Shown: positions 8,043-16,771 of the stretch, one piece after another
How positions within the stretch are numbered: the first letter of the stretch is position 1
Layout: each line of letters opens with the position of its first letter
Source of the DNA: Candidatus Hodarchaeota archaeon
Lineage (GTDB): Archaea > Asgardarchaeota > Heimdallarchaeia > Hodarchaeales > YT1-039
Length of the DNA stretch: 39,921 nucleotides
Reading direction: 5' to 3'
Assembly: GCA_016840025.1 (NCBI GenBank)
Contig: JAEOTF010000395.1
Location: 1-39,921, forward strand
Notes under the pieces: generated by a model
Told to the model about the DNA's origin: nothing
Database searches by the model: none
What the model saw: the letters and a program-made list of their open reading frames with translations, nothing else
Translations under genes and position numbers: made by a program

Positions 8043-8381
8043 GAGAGAGCATCTCCAGAATTTTTCTTTGTAGAATGAGGAGATAATCTTGGATAAACAT
8101 ACTCAATTATTTAAAATAAAAAGTATTCATTTCGTAGAACAAAATTTTTCTCACTTTTCTCTGATTTCTTATCTAGTCCTCTAGGTCTTTAAAAACAAGT
8201 TTTGTCGTAAGGGAACTATTTCTCTTTGAACTAATCGTGGAAAGCAAAGAGTGAAATTACTATAAAAGACATATCGTTTACTTCGCTAAATGTGATTAAA
8301 AGGAATAGTAGTAATTAATAGATAACGGAAAATCTGTGAATATTCTACGAATGAAGAATACTTGGAAAGAGAGACGGGTTC
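8043..8381. other. Divergent intergenic region with two promoters
   Basis: About 340 AT-rich bases without a credible reading frame. It contains a minus-strand TATA-like element at 8108-8116 for the coiled-coil gene and a plus-strand TATAAAAG at 8261-8268 for the helical protein gene, which would leave a leader of about 90 bases. No long repeat or hairpin was seen. Confidence 0.5.
8261..8268 (+). promoter_or_regulatory. TATA box for the helical protein/JAMM genes
   Basis: TATAAAAG preceded by a GAAATTAC element that could serve as the BRE. Transcription would start near 8290. Confidence 0.45.
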
Positions 8382-9029
8382 ATGACTTCAGAAGATAAGA
8401 ATCAAGCACAGGTATCTGAACTCTTAGAAAAAATCAAATTACTTAACAAGCAAGGAAAATGGGAAGAAGAAGCGGATCTTATCCTTGAAGTTGTGCCACT
8501 CCTACTCTCAAAAGATGAAAATTCTCATCAAGAAGAGGAGCCTCATCAAACTGCTTCTCAACTTCTTGCCCGAGCTATTAAGAACTATATGGGGCTTGAA
8601 CTCCGCAAGAAAGCGGAAAATGCAGCTCTTTTAGCCAAGAAACATCAACTAATAGCGGAATCAAAGGAACTACACTCTGTCATTCATAACCTCGAATTAA
8701 AATATCATCCTGAACCAGAGCTTCCACCGCAGTTTGTCGAGATACAATCACTTATCCAACAGGCAGAGAATCTAAATAACCCAGAGTCTTGGGCAAAATG
8801 CGGCAAAAAATATTTGGATGCTGCACATCTTGTGCTAAAAGTGGCCCAAAATCCCGTTGTGATGAGCGGCGCGGCTCAATACGCGACTGAAGCACTCTCT
8901 AAATTTCTTTCGGTCATGAGTACCAAGGACATTGAGAAAACTATTCAATTCATTGAGATTCATGAACTAGCACAGTATAGTGAAGCACTAAGACGAGTCC
9001 TCAAGGTTGCTCCTCGTTTTCTCCCATGA
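8382..9029 (+). CDS. Helical protein of unknown function upstream of a JAMM protease
   Basis: The 215-residue product is predicted all-helical from its composition, with two halves separated by a proline-rich linker (YHPEPELPPQ, about 110-119). The repeated pattern of amphipathic helices (KIKLLNKQGKWEEEADLI; ESWAKCGKKYLDAAHLVLKV) resembles tetratricopeptide or MIT-like helical bundles, but no family is certain. There is no signal peptide or membrane segment. It lies about 58 bases before the JAMM gene on the same strand, so the two are probably co-transcribed, and it could be an adaptor or substrate carrier for the protease. That role is inference. Confidence 0.65.
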   Translation: MTSEDKNQAQVSELLEKIKLLNKQGKWEEEADLILEVVPLLLSKDENSHQEEEPHQTASQLLARAIKNYMGLELRKKAENAALLAKKHQLIAESKELHSVIHNLELKYHPEPELPPQFVEIQSLIQQAENLNNPESWAKCGKKYLDAAHLVLKVAQNPVVMSGAAQYATEALSKFLSVMSTKDIEKTIQFIEIHELAQYSEALRRVLKVAPRFLP

Positions 9030-9087
9030 ATTCTTTGTCAAGCACAATGCAGAATTAGATAATTGCGGATAATAAGGCGTGTGTTGG

Positions 9088-9543
9088 ATGATCTGGCAAG
9101 TCGAAATTCCTTTTCCAATTTATCAAGAAATAATTCGGGAAGCAGTTAAGGCTTCTAGTCCATCTGAAGGCATTGAAACGATAGGACTTCTCGTAGGGCG
9201 CTTTGAAGAAGAGAAAATCAAAATTACTGAGTCAGTATATGTGGGTACAGGAACAGCCACTCATGTCACAATTTCTGACTATTCTTTCATTACCGAACTT
9301 CTTCCTCCCGAAAGGCTAGAGACCGGGGAATCTATAGTAGGTTGGTGGCATTCTCATCCCAGTGGAGAGCGTTTTCTATCGGTAACAGATGTTTCAACTC
9401 ATACAATTTATCAACAATTAGAGAAACGAGCTATTGCACTTCTTGTTCTTCCACCAGCTGTAGAAAAGGGAGACTTAGGAATGGTAGCGTACCAATTAAG
9501 TGAACTCGAATTTCCTCAAGAAGTACCGATACTCCTTACCTAA
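9088..9543 (+). CDS. JAMM/MPN metalloprotease with Rpn11-like active site
   Basis: The product (151 residues from the ATG at 9088) is a bare MPN domain with the full JAMM zinc site: the glutamate in ETIGLLVG, then GWWHSHPSGERFLSVTD, giving H-x-H-P, Ser and Asp in register. The IVGWWHSHP block is close to that of eukaryotic Rpn11/CSN5, which remove ubiquitin by cutting the isopeptide bond. Asgard archaea have ubiquitin-like systems, so a deubiquitinase or ubiquitin-like-protein processing role is plausible, but no ubiquitin, E1 or E2 gene is in this window. The frame can start at a GTG (9079), but the ATG has an AAGG site ten bases before it. It follows the helical protein gene. Confidence 0.85.
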   Translation: MIWQVEIPFPIYQEIIREAVKASSPSEGIETIGLLVGRFEEEKIKITESVYVGTGTATHVTISDYSFITELLPPERLETGESIVGWWHSHPSGERFLSVTDVSTHTIYQQLEKRAIALLVLPPAVEKGDLGMVAYQLSELEFPQEVPILLT

Positions 9544-9911
9544 TTCTAAGCAAGAAATATCACCAATTTGAGCTGTGAAAGGAATTGCATTATCTGATTT
9601 TCACGAAGTTGCAGTTATTTTAGGATCGTAATGGGGACTGCTATTGAGACTGCGTTCACGATGTTGTTAAATTATCTTCTATAATGAATGAGTGGATGAA
9701 TACACCATGTTAAAAGGTTCTCATGCCCGTTTCACTTATATCCACATCCTTTGGATTCTTCTAATTTTATTTGTGGTGGGTTCAGGCCAATTGGGAAAGT
9801 ATTTAATGTAAGAAGTATTTACTCATTATTAAGAGTCCTTTATAACTCAAATACTGAAAAGATGTTTAAAAATTAGTTGAGAAAGAATTATATTTCAAAG
9901 GAGTTTTCTGT
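9544..9911. other. Intergenic region with one possible small membrane ORF
   Basis: About 370 bases between the JAMM gene and the surface protein gene. The only candidate is the 34-codon frame at 9707-9811. The last 60 bases hold an A/T-rich TTTAAAAATTAG stretch and the ribosome site (AAGGAG) of the next gene. Confidence 0.45.
9707..9811 (+). CDS. Possible 34-residue single-span membrane peptide
   Basis: The frame encodes a short basic N-terminus (MLKGSHARFTY) and then a hydrophobic run (IHILWILLILFVVGSG) long enough to cross a membrane once, ending in QLGKYLM. The layout is that of a small membrane protein, but the ribosome site is not clear and the coding evidence is only its hydrophobic composition. 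It could be chance. Confidence 0.25.
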   Translation: MLKGSHARFTYIHILWILLILFVVGSGQLGKYLM

Positions 9912-11261
9912 ATGTCCTCAACTACAAAATTCAAAATTTTATTATTAATGATTGGCTTAGTTTTCAGTTCTATTATGATTTCTCCTCTTTTAATAACCAA
10001 CTCATCCAATATAAGATTAAATCTTTCGTCTAGAGATTTATATAAGAATATAATGGTTTTTAAGGAATACAGTTATGGGGGGGCGGATTCTGATGAGGCT
10101 TATTCTTTGATTTCAACTCAAGATGGAGGATATGCCCTCGTTGGTCTTACTAAATCATATGGTGAAGGTGAGGCTGACTTTTGGCTCATTAAGACGGACA
10201 ACCAAGGTGTAGTCCAGTGGAATCAGACCTATGGTGGTCCCAGTTTTGATGTAGCTTATTCTGTTATTCAAACGGAGGACTATGGGTTTGCACTGGCTGG
10301 CCGCACTTCTTCATATGGTTCAGGCTATAATGATTTTTGGTTGGTTAAGACAGACACTAAAGGCAAAGCCCAATGGAATCGAACTTATGGAGGAGAAAAT
10401 TCGGACGAACTTCGCTCCGCGATTCATACCCAAGATGGTGGTTTTGTACTCGTAGGCTATACGGAGTCATATGGAGCTGGGGGGTGGGATTTTTGGCTGC
10501 TCAAGACAGATGTTAACGGAATAATCCAATGGAATCAGACCTATGGTGGCTCCGCAAATGAGTGGGCTCAATCGGTGACCCAAACACCGGACTTGGGTTA
10601 CATCATAACAGGATTCAAACTTGTCCAATCAGATTCTACTACAAATTATGATATATGGGTGGTCAAAACCGATCCCTTTGGTATAGCTCAATGGAATTAT
10701 ACTTATGGAGGTTCAGCGGATGACCAGGCTCATTCAATAATTCAGACACAGGACAATGGATTGGCAATCGTAGGCTATACTTCTTCATTTGGAGCAGGAA
10801 AAGCGGATATGTGGCTACTCAAAACAGATGCAAACGGGATAATTCAGTGGAATCAGACTTATGGAGGTTCCTCTGATGATGTGGCATATAATATTATTCA
10901 AAATCAAGATGATACGTTTACACTCATAGGTTATACTTTCTCTTATGGTATGGGTGAAAATGATATGTGGCTGGTCACAACAGACTATAATGGTGAAGTG
11001 CAATCGAATCAGACTTATGGTGGTCCCCGCTATGACGAAGCTTATTCACTAATCGAAATTAATGCTGGTTCTTATGCAATTGTAGGCTATACTACATCAT
11101 TTGGCGAAGGGAAGAGCGATATGTGGCTTGTAATGGCAATAGGGCAGAACAAAACCGACCAATCAACAAAAGATTCTGTAAAATTCTCTTCATTAACAAT
11201 TTTAGTAACATTCATGGTATTAATTTTATTAAAAAAGAAAAAGAAGTTACTATTAGGTTGA
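9912..11261 (+). CDS. Membrane-anchored surface protein with seven beta-propeller-like repeats
   Basis: The 449-residue product starts with a signal peptide (KFKILLLMIGLVFSSIMI), then seven tandem repeats of about 52 residues (about 50-415). The repeat consensus is TYGG-x-x-x-D-x-A-x-S-I-I-Q-T-x-D-GG, then a VGYT-S-x-G-x-G step, D-x-WLVKTD, and G-I-I-QWNQ. Seven such units suggest a closed seven-bladed propeller. A C-terminal hydrophobic helix (SLTILVTFMVLILL) is followed by five lysines, so the propeller faces outside and the tail is cytoplasmic. The AAGGAG site lies eight bases before the ATG. Repeat 4 carries a small insert (KLVQSDSTTNYD) and repeat 7 is the most diverged. Ligand unknown; adhesion or substrate binding is a guess. 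Confidence 0.85.
   Translation: MSSTTKFKILLLMIGLVFSSIMISPLLITNSSNIRLNLSSRDLYKNIMVFKEYSYGGADSDEAYSLISTQDGGYALVGLTKSYGEGEADFWLIKTDNQGVVQWNQTYGGPSFDVAYSVIQTEDYGFALAGRTSSYGSGYNDFWLVKTDTKGKAQWNRTYGGENSDELRSAIHTQDGGFVLVGYTESYGAGGWDFWLLKTDVNGIIQWNQTYGGSANEWAQSVTQTPDLGYIITGFKLVQSDSTTNYDIWVVKTDPFGIAQWNYTYGGSADDQAHSIIQTQDNGLAIVGYTSSFGAGKADMWLLKTDANGIIQWNQTYGGSSDDVAYNIIQNQDDTFTLIGYTFSYGMGENDMWLVTTDYNGEVQSNQTYGGPRYDEAYSLIEINAGSYAIVGYTTSFGEGKSDMWLVMAIGQNKTDQSTKDSVKFSSLTILVTFMVLILLKKKKKLLLG
10070..11150 (+). repeat. Seven tandem repeats of about 156 bases within the surface protein gene
   Basis: Each unit contains near-identical blocks such as ATGGAATCAGACCTATGG and TGGCT(A/G)CTCAAGACAGATG. The high nucleotide similarity of units 3, 5 and 6 points to expansion by duplication or to ongoing recombination between repeats. 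Confidence 0.7.
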
Positions 11262-11302
11262 GATTAGAAAAATAATGCTGCTCACATGAAGTAAAAGAAA
11301 AA

Positions 11303-13327
11303 TTAAACTCTAACTATCAAAGTCCCTGAGTGATGAACAACTGCTTTAGCCCCTTCAGGGAGCCACGTCGTGCTTCCATAATCTTCTATAATAGATGGAC
11401 CAGTAATTTCATCATTAGCTAGTAATTGACTTCGATTGTAAACAAAGGCATTTGTCATATCACCATCATCTAAAACAATGGAGCGTTGAGACTTTACTGC
11501 ATTCTTGGGATTTGTTCTAGCGCCTTCTTCCAACTTGGGAAAGTTGGGAATCATACTCGGTCCATTACCTGTTATAATACAATTTACAATTTCCACTGTT
11601 TCTTGCTTAAGATTCCAATCATAACGAAGTAAATGGCGTCTATGAAAGTCATTAATAAGTTCATTTTCAGTATAAGGAAGTCTTAATTCATAGGTTTGTC
11701 CTTTATATCTTAATTCGATTGCAACTTCCCAATTAATATCATCTATGATCCCTTGTTTCCGCAATAAGGATGAAATTCGATTTTTTAGATTATTAATCTC
11801 TTTTTCAAGTTTTTTCATAATTTCTAAGTCAAATTTTTGACTTTTATTTTCAAGAAGCAAGGTTCGACTTAGGGTATATCGAGGAACCCCAAATACAAGA
11901 CCAAAGGCACAAAATATTCCAGGAGTAGGAGGAACAATAACTTGAGGGAGATTAGATTCACGAGCGACTTCAACAGCATGCAGTGGTCCTGCACCACCAA
12001 AAGCACATAAAGAAAAATCTAAAGGATCATAACCCCGCTCAACCGAAACAAGACGTACCGCTTGAGCCATATCTGTGTTTGTAATTGCGATAATTGATCC
12101 TGCAATTTCTCTTATGTTATCACCCAGAGTTCCAATTGCCTTCTTAGCGAGCTCAGAATTGAGTGAAAAAGTACCACCGAGAAGACTTTGCTCCCCCAAT
12201 CGTCCTAAAAGCAGATTAGCGTCAGTAGTGGTGGGCAATACTCCGTTTTTTCCATAACAGGCAGGTCCAGGGTCAGCACCTGCACTTTGAGGGCCAATAT
12301 GCAAATTACCAGCTTCGTCACGCCAAGCAATTGAACCACCTCCTGCCCCTATAGTTTCTATATTAATAGAATTACCTTGAACAGGGTACTCTTGAAGCCA
12401 CAATTCACTAACCATTTCTGGGCTTCCATTATCCAATAAACTTACATCGGTGGACGTTCCTCCCATATCGTATGAAATCATGCTTGGGATCTCTATTTCC
12501 TTTCCTAATAACGCTGTTGCAGCCACCCCTGCTGCGGGTCCAGATAATAATGTGACAATTGGGCGGTCAATGACTATGTCGGGATCTATAAATCCACCCG
12601 AGCTCTCGGAAATGGCAAGTTTGGAGTAATGCGGTCCTAATCCAGATAAACCATCAATATAATTTTTCATTACAGGGACAAGCGCTGTATTGATCACAGT
12701 AGTAGATGTACGTTCAAATTCACGATATAAGGGAGAAACGTCACTGGAAATACTGATACTAACATCAGGAAAAGTTTCTGAGATCCATTTTCGCGTTTTT
12801 TGTTCATTTGTGGAATTTACATAGGAAAAAAGGTAACTGATAGCTATGTTACGAACTCCAGTTTCATACAATTGTGTAGCTTTCTCTAGTACTTCATCTT
12901 GTGAAGGATGAATTTCAATATCTCCATTCACAAGTGTTCTTTCTTTAATTTCTAATCTGAAACGACGGGGAATTGGGGGCGTAGCTCTTTGGAAATTAAG
13001 GTCATATAAGCTTGATCGAGCCTGTCGCCCGATTTCTAAGATATCTCGGAAACCTTCTGTAGTTAATAGACCTACTTTTCCCATTTTTCCTTCTAAAAGC
13101 GCATTTGTGGCTACAGTTGTCCCATGACCTATAAAAGAAATTTGTTCGGGTAAAGAATGTTTAACTATTGCACTTTTTACGCCTTCAATCACGGCTTGTT
13201 CGGGGTTCTTAGGAGTGGAAGGAACTTTGTGAACTAACCATTGATTACCATAATTTATGAAGACATCTGTAAATGTTCCTCCAGTATCTACCCCTATTCT
13301 CGCACTAAATTCTTCTTGATGAGTCAT
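11303..13327 (-). CDS. hyuA: Hydantoinase/5-oxoprolinase family, subunit A (ATP-dependent)
   Basis: The 674-residue product has the actin-like ATPase fold of HyuA/N-methylhydantoinase A. It has an N-terminal phosphate loop RIGVDTGGTFTDVF (11-23), GHGTTVATNALLEGK near 100, the central block ISYDMGGTSTDVSL with GAGGGSIAW, GPQSAGADPGPACYG, and FGGAGPLHAVEVA in the C-terminal half. With HyuB it opens hydantoin, 5-oxoproline or related lactam rings at the cost of ATP; acetone carboxylase subunits are relatives, so the substrate is open. The ATG overlaps the hyuB stop (ATGA), so the pair is translationally coupled. Length is typical. Confidence 0.9.
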   Translation of the reverse strand: MTHQEEFSARIGVDTGGTFTDVFINYGNQWLVHKVPSTPKNPEQAVIEGVKSAIVKHSLPEQISFIGHGTTVATNALLEGKMGKVGLLTTEGFRDILEIGRQARSSLYDLNFQRATPPIPRRFRLEIKERTLVNGDIEIHPSQDEVLEKATQLYETGVRNIAISYLFSYVNSTNEQKTRKWISETFPDVSISISSDVSPLYREFERTSTTVINTALVPVMKNYIDGLSGLGPHYSKLAISESSGGFIDPDIVIDRPIVTLLSGPAAGVAATALLGKEIEIPSMISYDMGGTSTDVSLLDNGSPEMVSELWLQEYPVQGNSINIETIGAGGGSIAWRDEAGNLHIGPQSAGADPGPACYGKNGVLPTTTDANLLLGRLGEQSLLGGTFSLNSELAKKAIGTLGDNIREIAGSIIAITNTDMAQAVRLVSVERGYDPLDFSLCAFGGAGPLHAVEVARESNLPQVIVPPTPGIFCAFGLVFGVPRYTLSRTLLLENKSQKFDLEIMKKLEKEINNLKNRISSLLRKQGIIDDINWEVAIELRYKGQTYELRLPYTENELINDFHRRHLLRYDWNLKQETVEIVNCIITGNGPSMIPNFPKLEEGARTNPKNAVKSQRSIVLDDGDMTNAFVYNRSQLLANDEITGPSIIEDYGSTTWLPEGAKAVVHHSGTLIVRV

Positions 13328-14955
13328 TCTTTTGACTTCCTTCCTGTGATTTTTTCATCTAGGACATCTAGATCCTCTGCGTGAACATTACGTTCTTTTG
13401 AATCCCCAAAACCGCCCCCTCCAGCTACTTCAATTCTAAGTCTATCACCAGGCTTTAGAATTCCATGAAACTTGGAAAGAAGAGCTTTATGTTGAACTCC
13501 ATCTATTATCGTAAATATTTGTCCAGTTCGACCATTCATTCCGCCCTGCAACCCCCATGGTCCAATTTTATTTCTTTCACCAAGGACAGCAAAACTACAT
13601 TCATCAACAGCTTCAAATTCACGGCGGATCCCTAGGCCGCCTCGATATTTTCCTTTTCCGCCTGAATCAGGGATTAATTCATACCTTCTGATCCGAAATG
13701 GGTAGCTCCGTTCTATCACTTCAATAGGGGTATTAAATGTGTTTGTTAAATAGCAGTGGACACCATCAACACCATCGTGGGTTGCTGTGGCTCCAGAACC
13801 TCCACCGATTGTCTCATAGAAACTCCATGCCTCACCTAAATGTATTCCTCCTAGTGTAGTATCGGTCATAGCACCATTGGATGCAGCAGGAATCCTAGGT
13901 AAGACCTTAGAAAAACAAAGTAAAATTATATCAACAACTCGTTGAGCAGTCTCGTTTCCTCCTGCTACTGGAGAAGGAGGATTGGGGTTAAGGATTGAGC
14001 CTTTAGGCAAATTAACGTGAATTGGAGAAAAAGAGCCTGCGTTAGGAGGAACTTGGGGAGCAATACCCGCTTTAATACCAAAAAAACAACCAGCTAGTGC
14101 TAGGCTCTTTGCAGTATTTATTCCGCCTTTAGCCTGATTAGCTGAACCTGAAAAGTCAAGTGATAGTTTTCTGCCTTTAATTTGAAGATTAAGCTGAAGT
14201 TTATGCATATTTTCTGCTAATCCATCATCTTCCACCCAGTCTTCCCCTTGAATATCAATATCACCTACCTTTTCTATCGCTTTTTCCATCAATATTTTCG
14301 CAGATGCCTGTACTCCCTTCATTGCTTCCCTAACTATGTCAAGAGTTTTTTTCTCAATCAGTTCGGAGAGACGGGTGATGCCTGTATCCAGGGCTGCAAC
14401 TTGTGCAAGGAGATCGCTCTTTCGTGCTCGTCCTTCTCGCGTATTAGCCATCACGAGTTCAAGAAAATTTTTGTTAATTGTTCCTTCTTCACGAATCTTC
14501 TCAAAGGGGATTCGTAGGCCTTCTTGATAGATTTCTGTTATTCCTGAACCCATTGAGCCAGGGGATGACCCACCTATGTCTGCATGGTGGGCCCTACAGG
14601 CAACATAGCCTGCAGGAGCGGAATTATAGAAAATAGGCGCAGCTAGGGTCACGTCTGGGAGGTGATTGGAAGAACCCGCAAAGGGGTCGTTTGTGATCAG
14701 TACATCTCTATCCAGAATCTCATCAGCGTTTTTAAGAAGAGATTGAAGGGTCATTTGAATACCAGGACCTAGATGAGCTGGAATTGTTTCACTTTGTGAA
14801 ACAAGTAATCCATTCGAATCAAATAGAGCACAACTCAAATCACGGCGATCTCGGATATTTGGAGAAAAAGCAGATAGACGTAATCGTAAGGCCATTTCTT
14901 CAGTGATAGCATAGAAGTATTTCCCAATAATTTGGAATGCTGAATCGCGGATCAT
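13324..14955 (-). CDS. hyuB: Hydantoinase/5-oxoprolinase family, subunit B
   Basis: The product carries the HyuB signature: SAFSPNIRDRRDLSCALFD, SQSETIPAHLGPGIQMT, ITNDPFAGSSNHLPDVTL, CRAHHADIGG with the SPGSMG block, and a glycine-rich C-terminus (GGMNGRTGQ, GGGGFGDS). I place the start at the ATG at 14955 and not at 14970. A truncated paralogue at 16774-17035 aligns from that methionine onward, and a GGAAG site lies before it. The gene is first in the hyuBA operon; a TATA-like TTTATAAT lies at 15038-15045. It forms a heteromeric enzyme with HyuA. The substrate is uncertain. Confidence 0.9.
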   Translation of the reverse strand: MIRDSAFQIIGKYFYAITEEMALRLRLSAFSPNIRDRRDLSCALFDSNGLLVSQSETIPAHLGPGIQMTLQSLLKNADEILDRDVLITNDPFAGSSNHLPDVTLAAPIFYNSAPAGYVACRAHHADIGGSSPGSMGSGITEIYQEGLRIPFEKIREEGTINKNFLELVMANTREGRARKSDLLAQVAALDTGITRLSELIEKKTLDIVREAMKGVQASAKILMEKAIEKVGDIDIQGEDWVEDDGLAENMHKLQLNLQIKGRKLSLDFSGSANQAKGGINTAKSLALAGCFFGIKAGIAPQVPPNAGSFSPIHVNLPKGSILNPNPPSPVAGGNETAQRVVDIILLCFSKVLPRIPAASNGAMTDTTLGGIHLGEAWSFYETIGGGSGATATHDGVDGVHCYLTNTFNTPIEVIERSYPFRIRRYELIPDSGGKGKYRGGLGIRREFEAVDECSFAVLGERNKIGPWGLQGGMNGRTGQIFTIIDGVQHKALLSKFHGILKPGDRLRIEVAGGGGFGDSKERNVHAEDLDVLDEKITGRKSKE

Positions 14956-15037
14956 GACAAAATCTTCCATTATTTAATATGTTGAATCCCGTATAGTTCA
15001 CAGTTGGTATTTAACTTCTGTTTCAATAGGTTGACGG

Positions 15038-15045
15038 ATTATAAA
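15038..15045 (-). promoter_or_regulatory. TATA box of the hyuBA operon
   Basis: TTTATAAT on the minus strand, which would start transcription near 15013 and give a leader of about 55 bases to the hyuB ATG. Confidence 0.4.
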
Positions 15046-15125
15046 TAAAATTTTAATTGTTCATTTTCCTTAAATTAACTGAAATTTCGCTTTGATAATG
15101 TTTCCAAGCATTTTAATTGCTATTT

Positions 15126-15134
15126 GATGATCAG
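15126..15134 (+). repeat. Left copy of a 9-base direct repeat flanking the integrase
   Basis: GATGATCAG here matches 16772-16780 exactly, on the other side of the integrase gene. It is a candidate attachment core or target duplication. Nine bases is short enough for chance. Confidence 0.3.
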
Positions 15135-15184
15135 AAATTAGTATAGAAGTATCATTTCAGTTATAATTTACTCCCCTCTTAAGG

Positions 15185-15192
15185 TATAAAAA
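15185..15192 (+). promoter_or_regulatory. TATA box of the integrase gene
   Basis: TATAAAAA preceded by TTAAGG, the clearest TATA box in the window. Transcription would begin near 15215, with about 70 bases before the ATG. Confidence 0.5.
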
Positions 15193-15283
15193 GAGTAAAG
15201 ACAATCTAATCACATGTTAATAAGTTACTTGAAATATAAGCAGAGAGGAAACAACAAGTCTATTGAATGGGAGATAGGTTGGT

Positions 15284-16768
15284 ATGAAGACTGATGGGGT
15301 AGTACAGGATACACTAAAAAGAGAAATTAAGAGATATCTAAATGAATTATATAATCCAATAAGGAATAAGAATAGAAGAGTGGGGAATATAAGGAATGGA
15401 AAGAGCTTTGAATTTATATTAACGTCTAAAAATAACCTTAAAAAATGCTTAGATAATATCAATGAGGAATTTATTATTGTTAAATGGAAAAATGGGGATA
15501 TTACTAAATATAAACCTAATGAAGTATATTTTTACCCTGAACTTCTAATTAAAAATCAACCTAGGAGGATAAGAGATTTTTATGCGAAAATCGAAAGAGA
15601 AATAAAACGAATTTACTATAATAAAACTGCTAGTAAATCATTAAGAACCTATGAAGGTTATCTTTCAGCTTTTAGATTCCTAATTGTGTTATCTCAAATA
15701 TCAAAACCAGAAGATTTAGAGAGCCCCGAAACCTACAAAATATATATTGACTATATGAGAATCCCTATGGTTACTTGGAATGGAACAGTGGCTAAAAGTA
15801 GTAATGCAAACATCTATAATAAATTAAAATGCTTTTCTGCAATACTCCGGAAATTTATGAAAAGATATACAATAATAGATGGCTACCAATTTACAAAAGA
15901 TCCAGTATATGCGATTAAGGAAGATTTTGGAGTACCAAAAAGAAACAAACGAAGGAACAGGAATAAAAATGAGGTTGAAATGTGGATTAATTCCATGTCC
16001 AACCCAAGAGATAAAGCAATGTGGATGCTTTACGCTCTAGGATTAAGAAACCATGAAATTCGTATTTATGAAGTTAATGAAAATGTACAGGGAGCAATTG
16101 AATATTCTCCTCAAATCACTCATAGAGGAACTCCATATAAGAGAAAAGAAATAGCTAGAACTAGAAATAGGTTAAATAGACGTGAGGGATCGATTTGGAT
16201 AACAGGATTAAGAATTAATCAGATAGATTGGGAAAAAATATGTCTTAGAAATATAAAACGTAAGGGAAGTAAAGAATTACAAGAATTATTAATGTTAGAT
16301 GATATGACACTATTAGCAATAAAAAGATGGCTAGAGTTTAGAAAGGAGAATCTACCTGAAATTGAAAACGATCCCATGACTGCTCAATTTGTGTTTCCTA
16401 TCTTAGGAAGAGCTTTTTCTAGTCAAATAGGTACTAAACATTTTGAATATCTAAAAAATGAATTGTTACAGAACTGTAGAAATAGATATGAAAAAAGAAA
16501 AGCAGAAGGAAAAGATGTCTCCACGAGTTTTTTACAGGAACTTAAAACACTAGAAAATCTAATCAAGAATGGAAAAATAACACCGCATGAATTAAGACAT
16601 ACTTGGGATACATTAGCTGACCAAAATAATATGAGAGAAACTATAAGGAGATACCATCTAAATCATAAATTAGGGAGTATGGATTATGTATATGTTCATG
16701 TGGAATATGAGGATTATAGGAAAGAATTTGATTTAAAAGCGCCAAAATTTAATTTTAAAGTAATTTAA
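15284..16768 (+). CDS. Tyrosine recombinase/integrase of a mobile element
   Basis: The 494-residue protein has a complete tyrosine recombinase catalytic set: Arg255 in ALGLRNHEI, a likely Lys near 325-327 (KRKGS), His435 and Arg438 in PHELRHTWDT, His461 in LNHKLG, and the nucleophile Tyr470 in YVYVHV, nine residues after His461 as in Xer-type enzymes. A core-binding helical domain lies at about 95-200, and a basic N-terminal arm precedes it. The gene is markedly AT-rich and uses AGA for arginine almost throughout, unlike its neighbours, so it was probably acquired. No other mobile-element gene accompanies it. Its stop lies six bases from the broken end of a second hyuB copy. Confidence 0.88.
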   Translation: MKTDGVVQDTLKREIKRYLNELYNPIRNKNRRVGNIRNGKSFEFILTSKNNLKKCLDNINEEFIIVKWKNGDITKYKPNEVYFYPELLIKNQPRRIRDFYAKIEREIKRIYYNKTASKSLRTYEGYLSAFRFLIVLSQISKPEDLESPETYKIYIDYMRIPMVTWNGTVAKSSNANIYNKLKCFSAILRKFMKRYTIIDGYQFTKDPVYAIKEDFGVPKRNKRRNRNKNEVEMWINSMSNPRDKAMWMLYALGLRNHEIRIYEVNENVQGAIEYSPQITHRGTPYKRKEIARTRNRLNRREGSIWITGLRINQIDWEKICLRNIKRKGSKELQELLMLDDMTLLAIKRWLEFRKENLPEIENDPMTAQFVFPILGRAFSSQIGTKHFEYLKNELLQNCRNRYEKRKAEGKDVSTSFLQELKTLENLIKNGKITPHELRHTWDTLADQNNMRETIRRYHLNHKLGSMDYVYVHVEYEDYRKEFDLKAPKFNFKVI

Positions 16769-16771
16769 GAA

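Larger units (their letters stand above)
14956..15283. other. Divergent intergenic region: hyuBA and integrase promoters
   Basis: About 330 AT-rich bases. It holds a minus-strand TATA element (15038-15045) for hyuBA, a GATGATCAG element at 15126-15134 that recurs beyond the integrase, and a strong plus-strand TATA box (15185-15192) for the integrase. No part of it resembles the 3' portion of hyuB, which would be expected if the element had simply inserted into the second hyuB copy. Confidence 0.5.

Noticed and set aside
14248..14527. Two plus-strand frames within hyuB
   Set aside because: Shadow frames of a well-supported gene; cysteine- and serine-rich translations without domain features.
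15284..16768. SSV-type integrase split by its own attachment site
   Set aside because: The catalytic residues from Arg255 to Tyr470 are in one uninterrupted frame, so the gene is not split.
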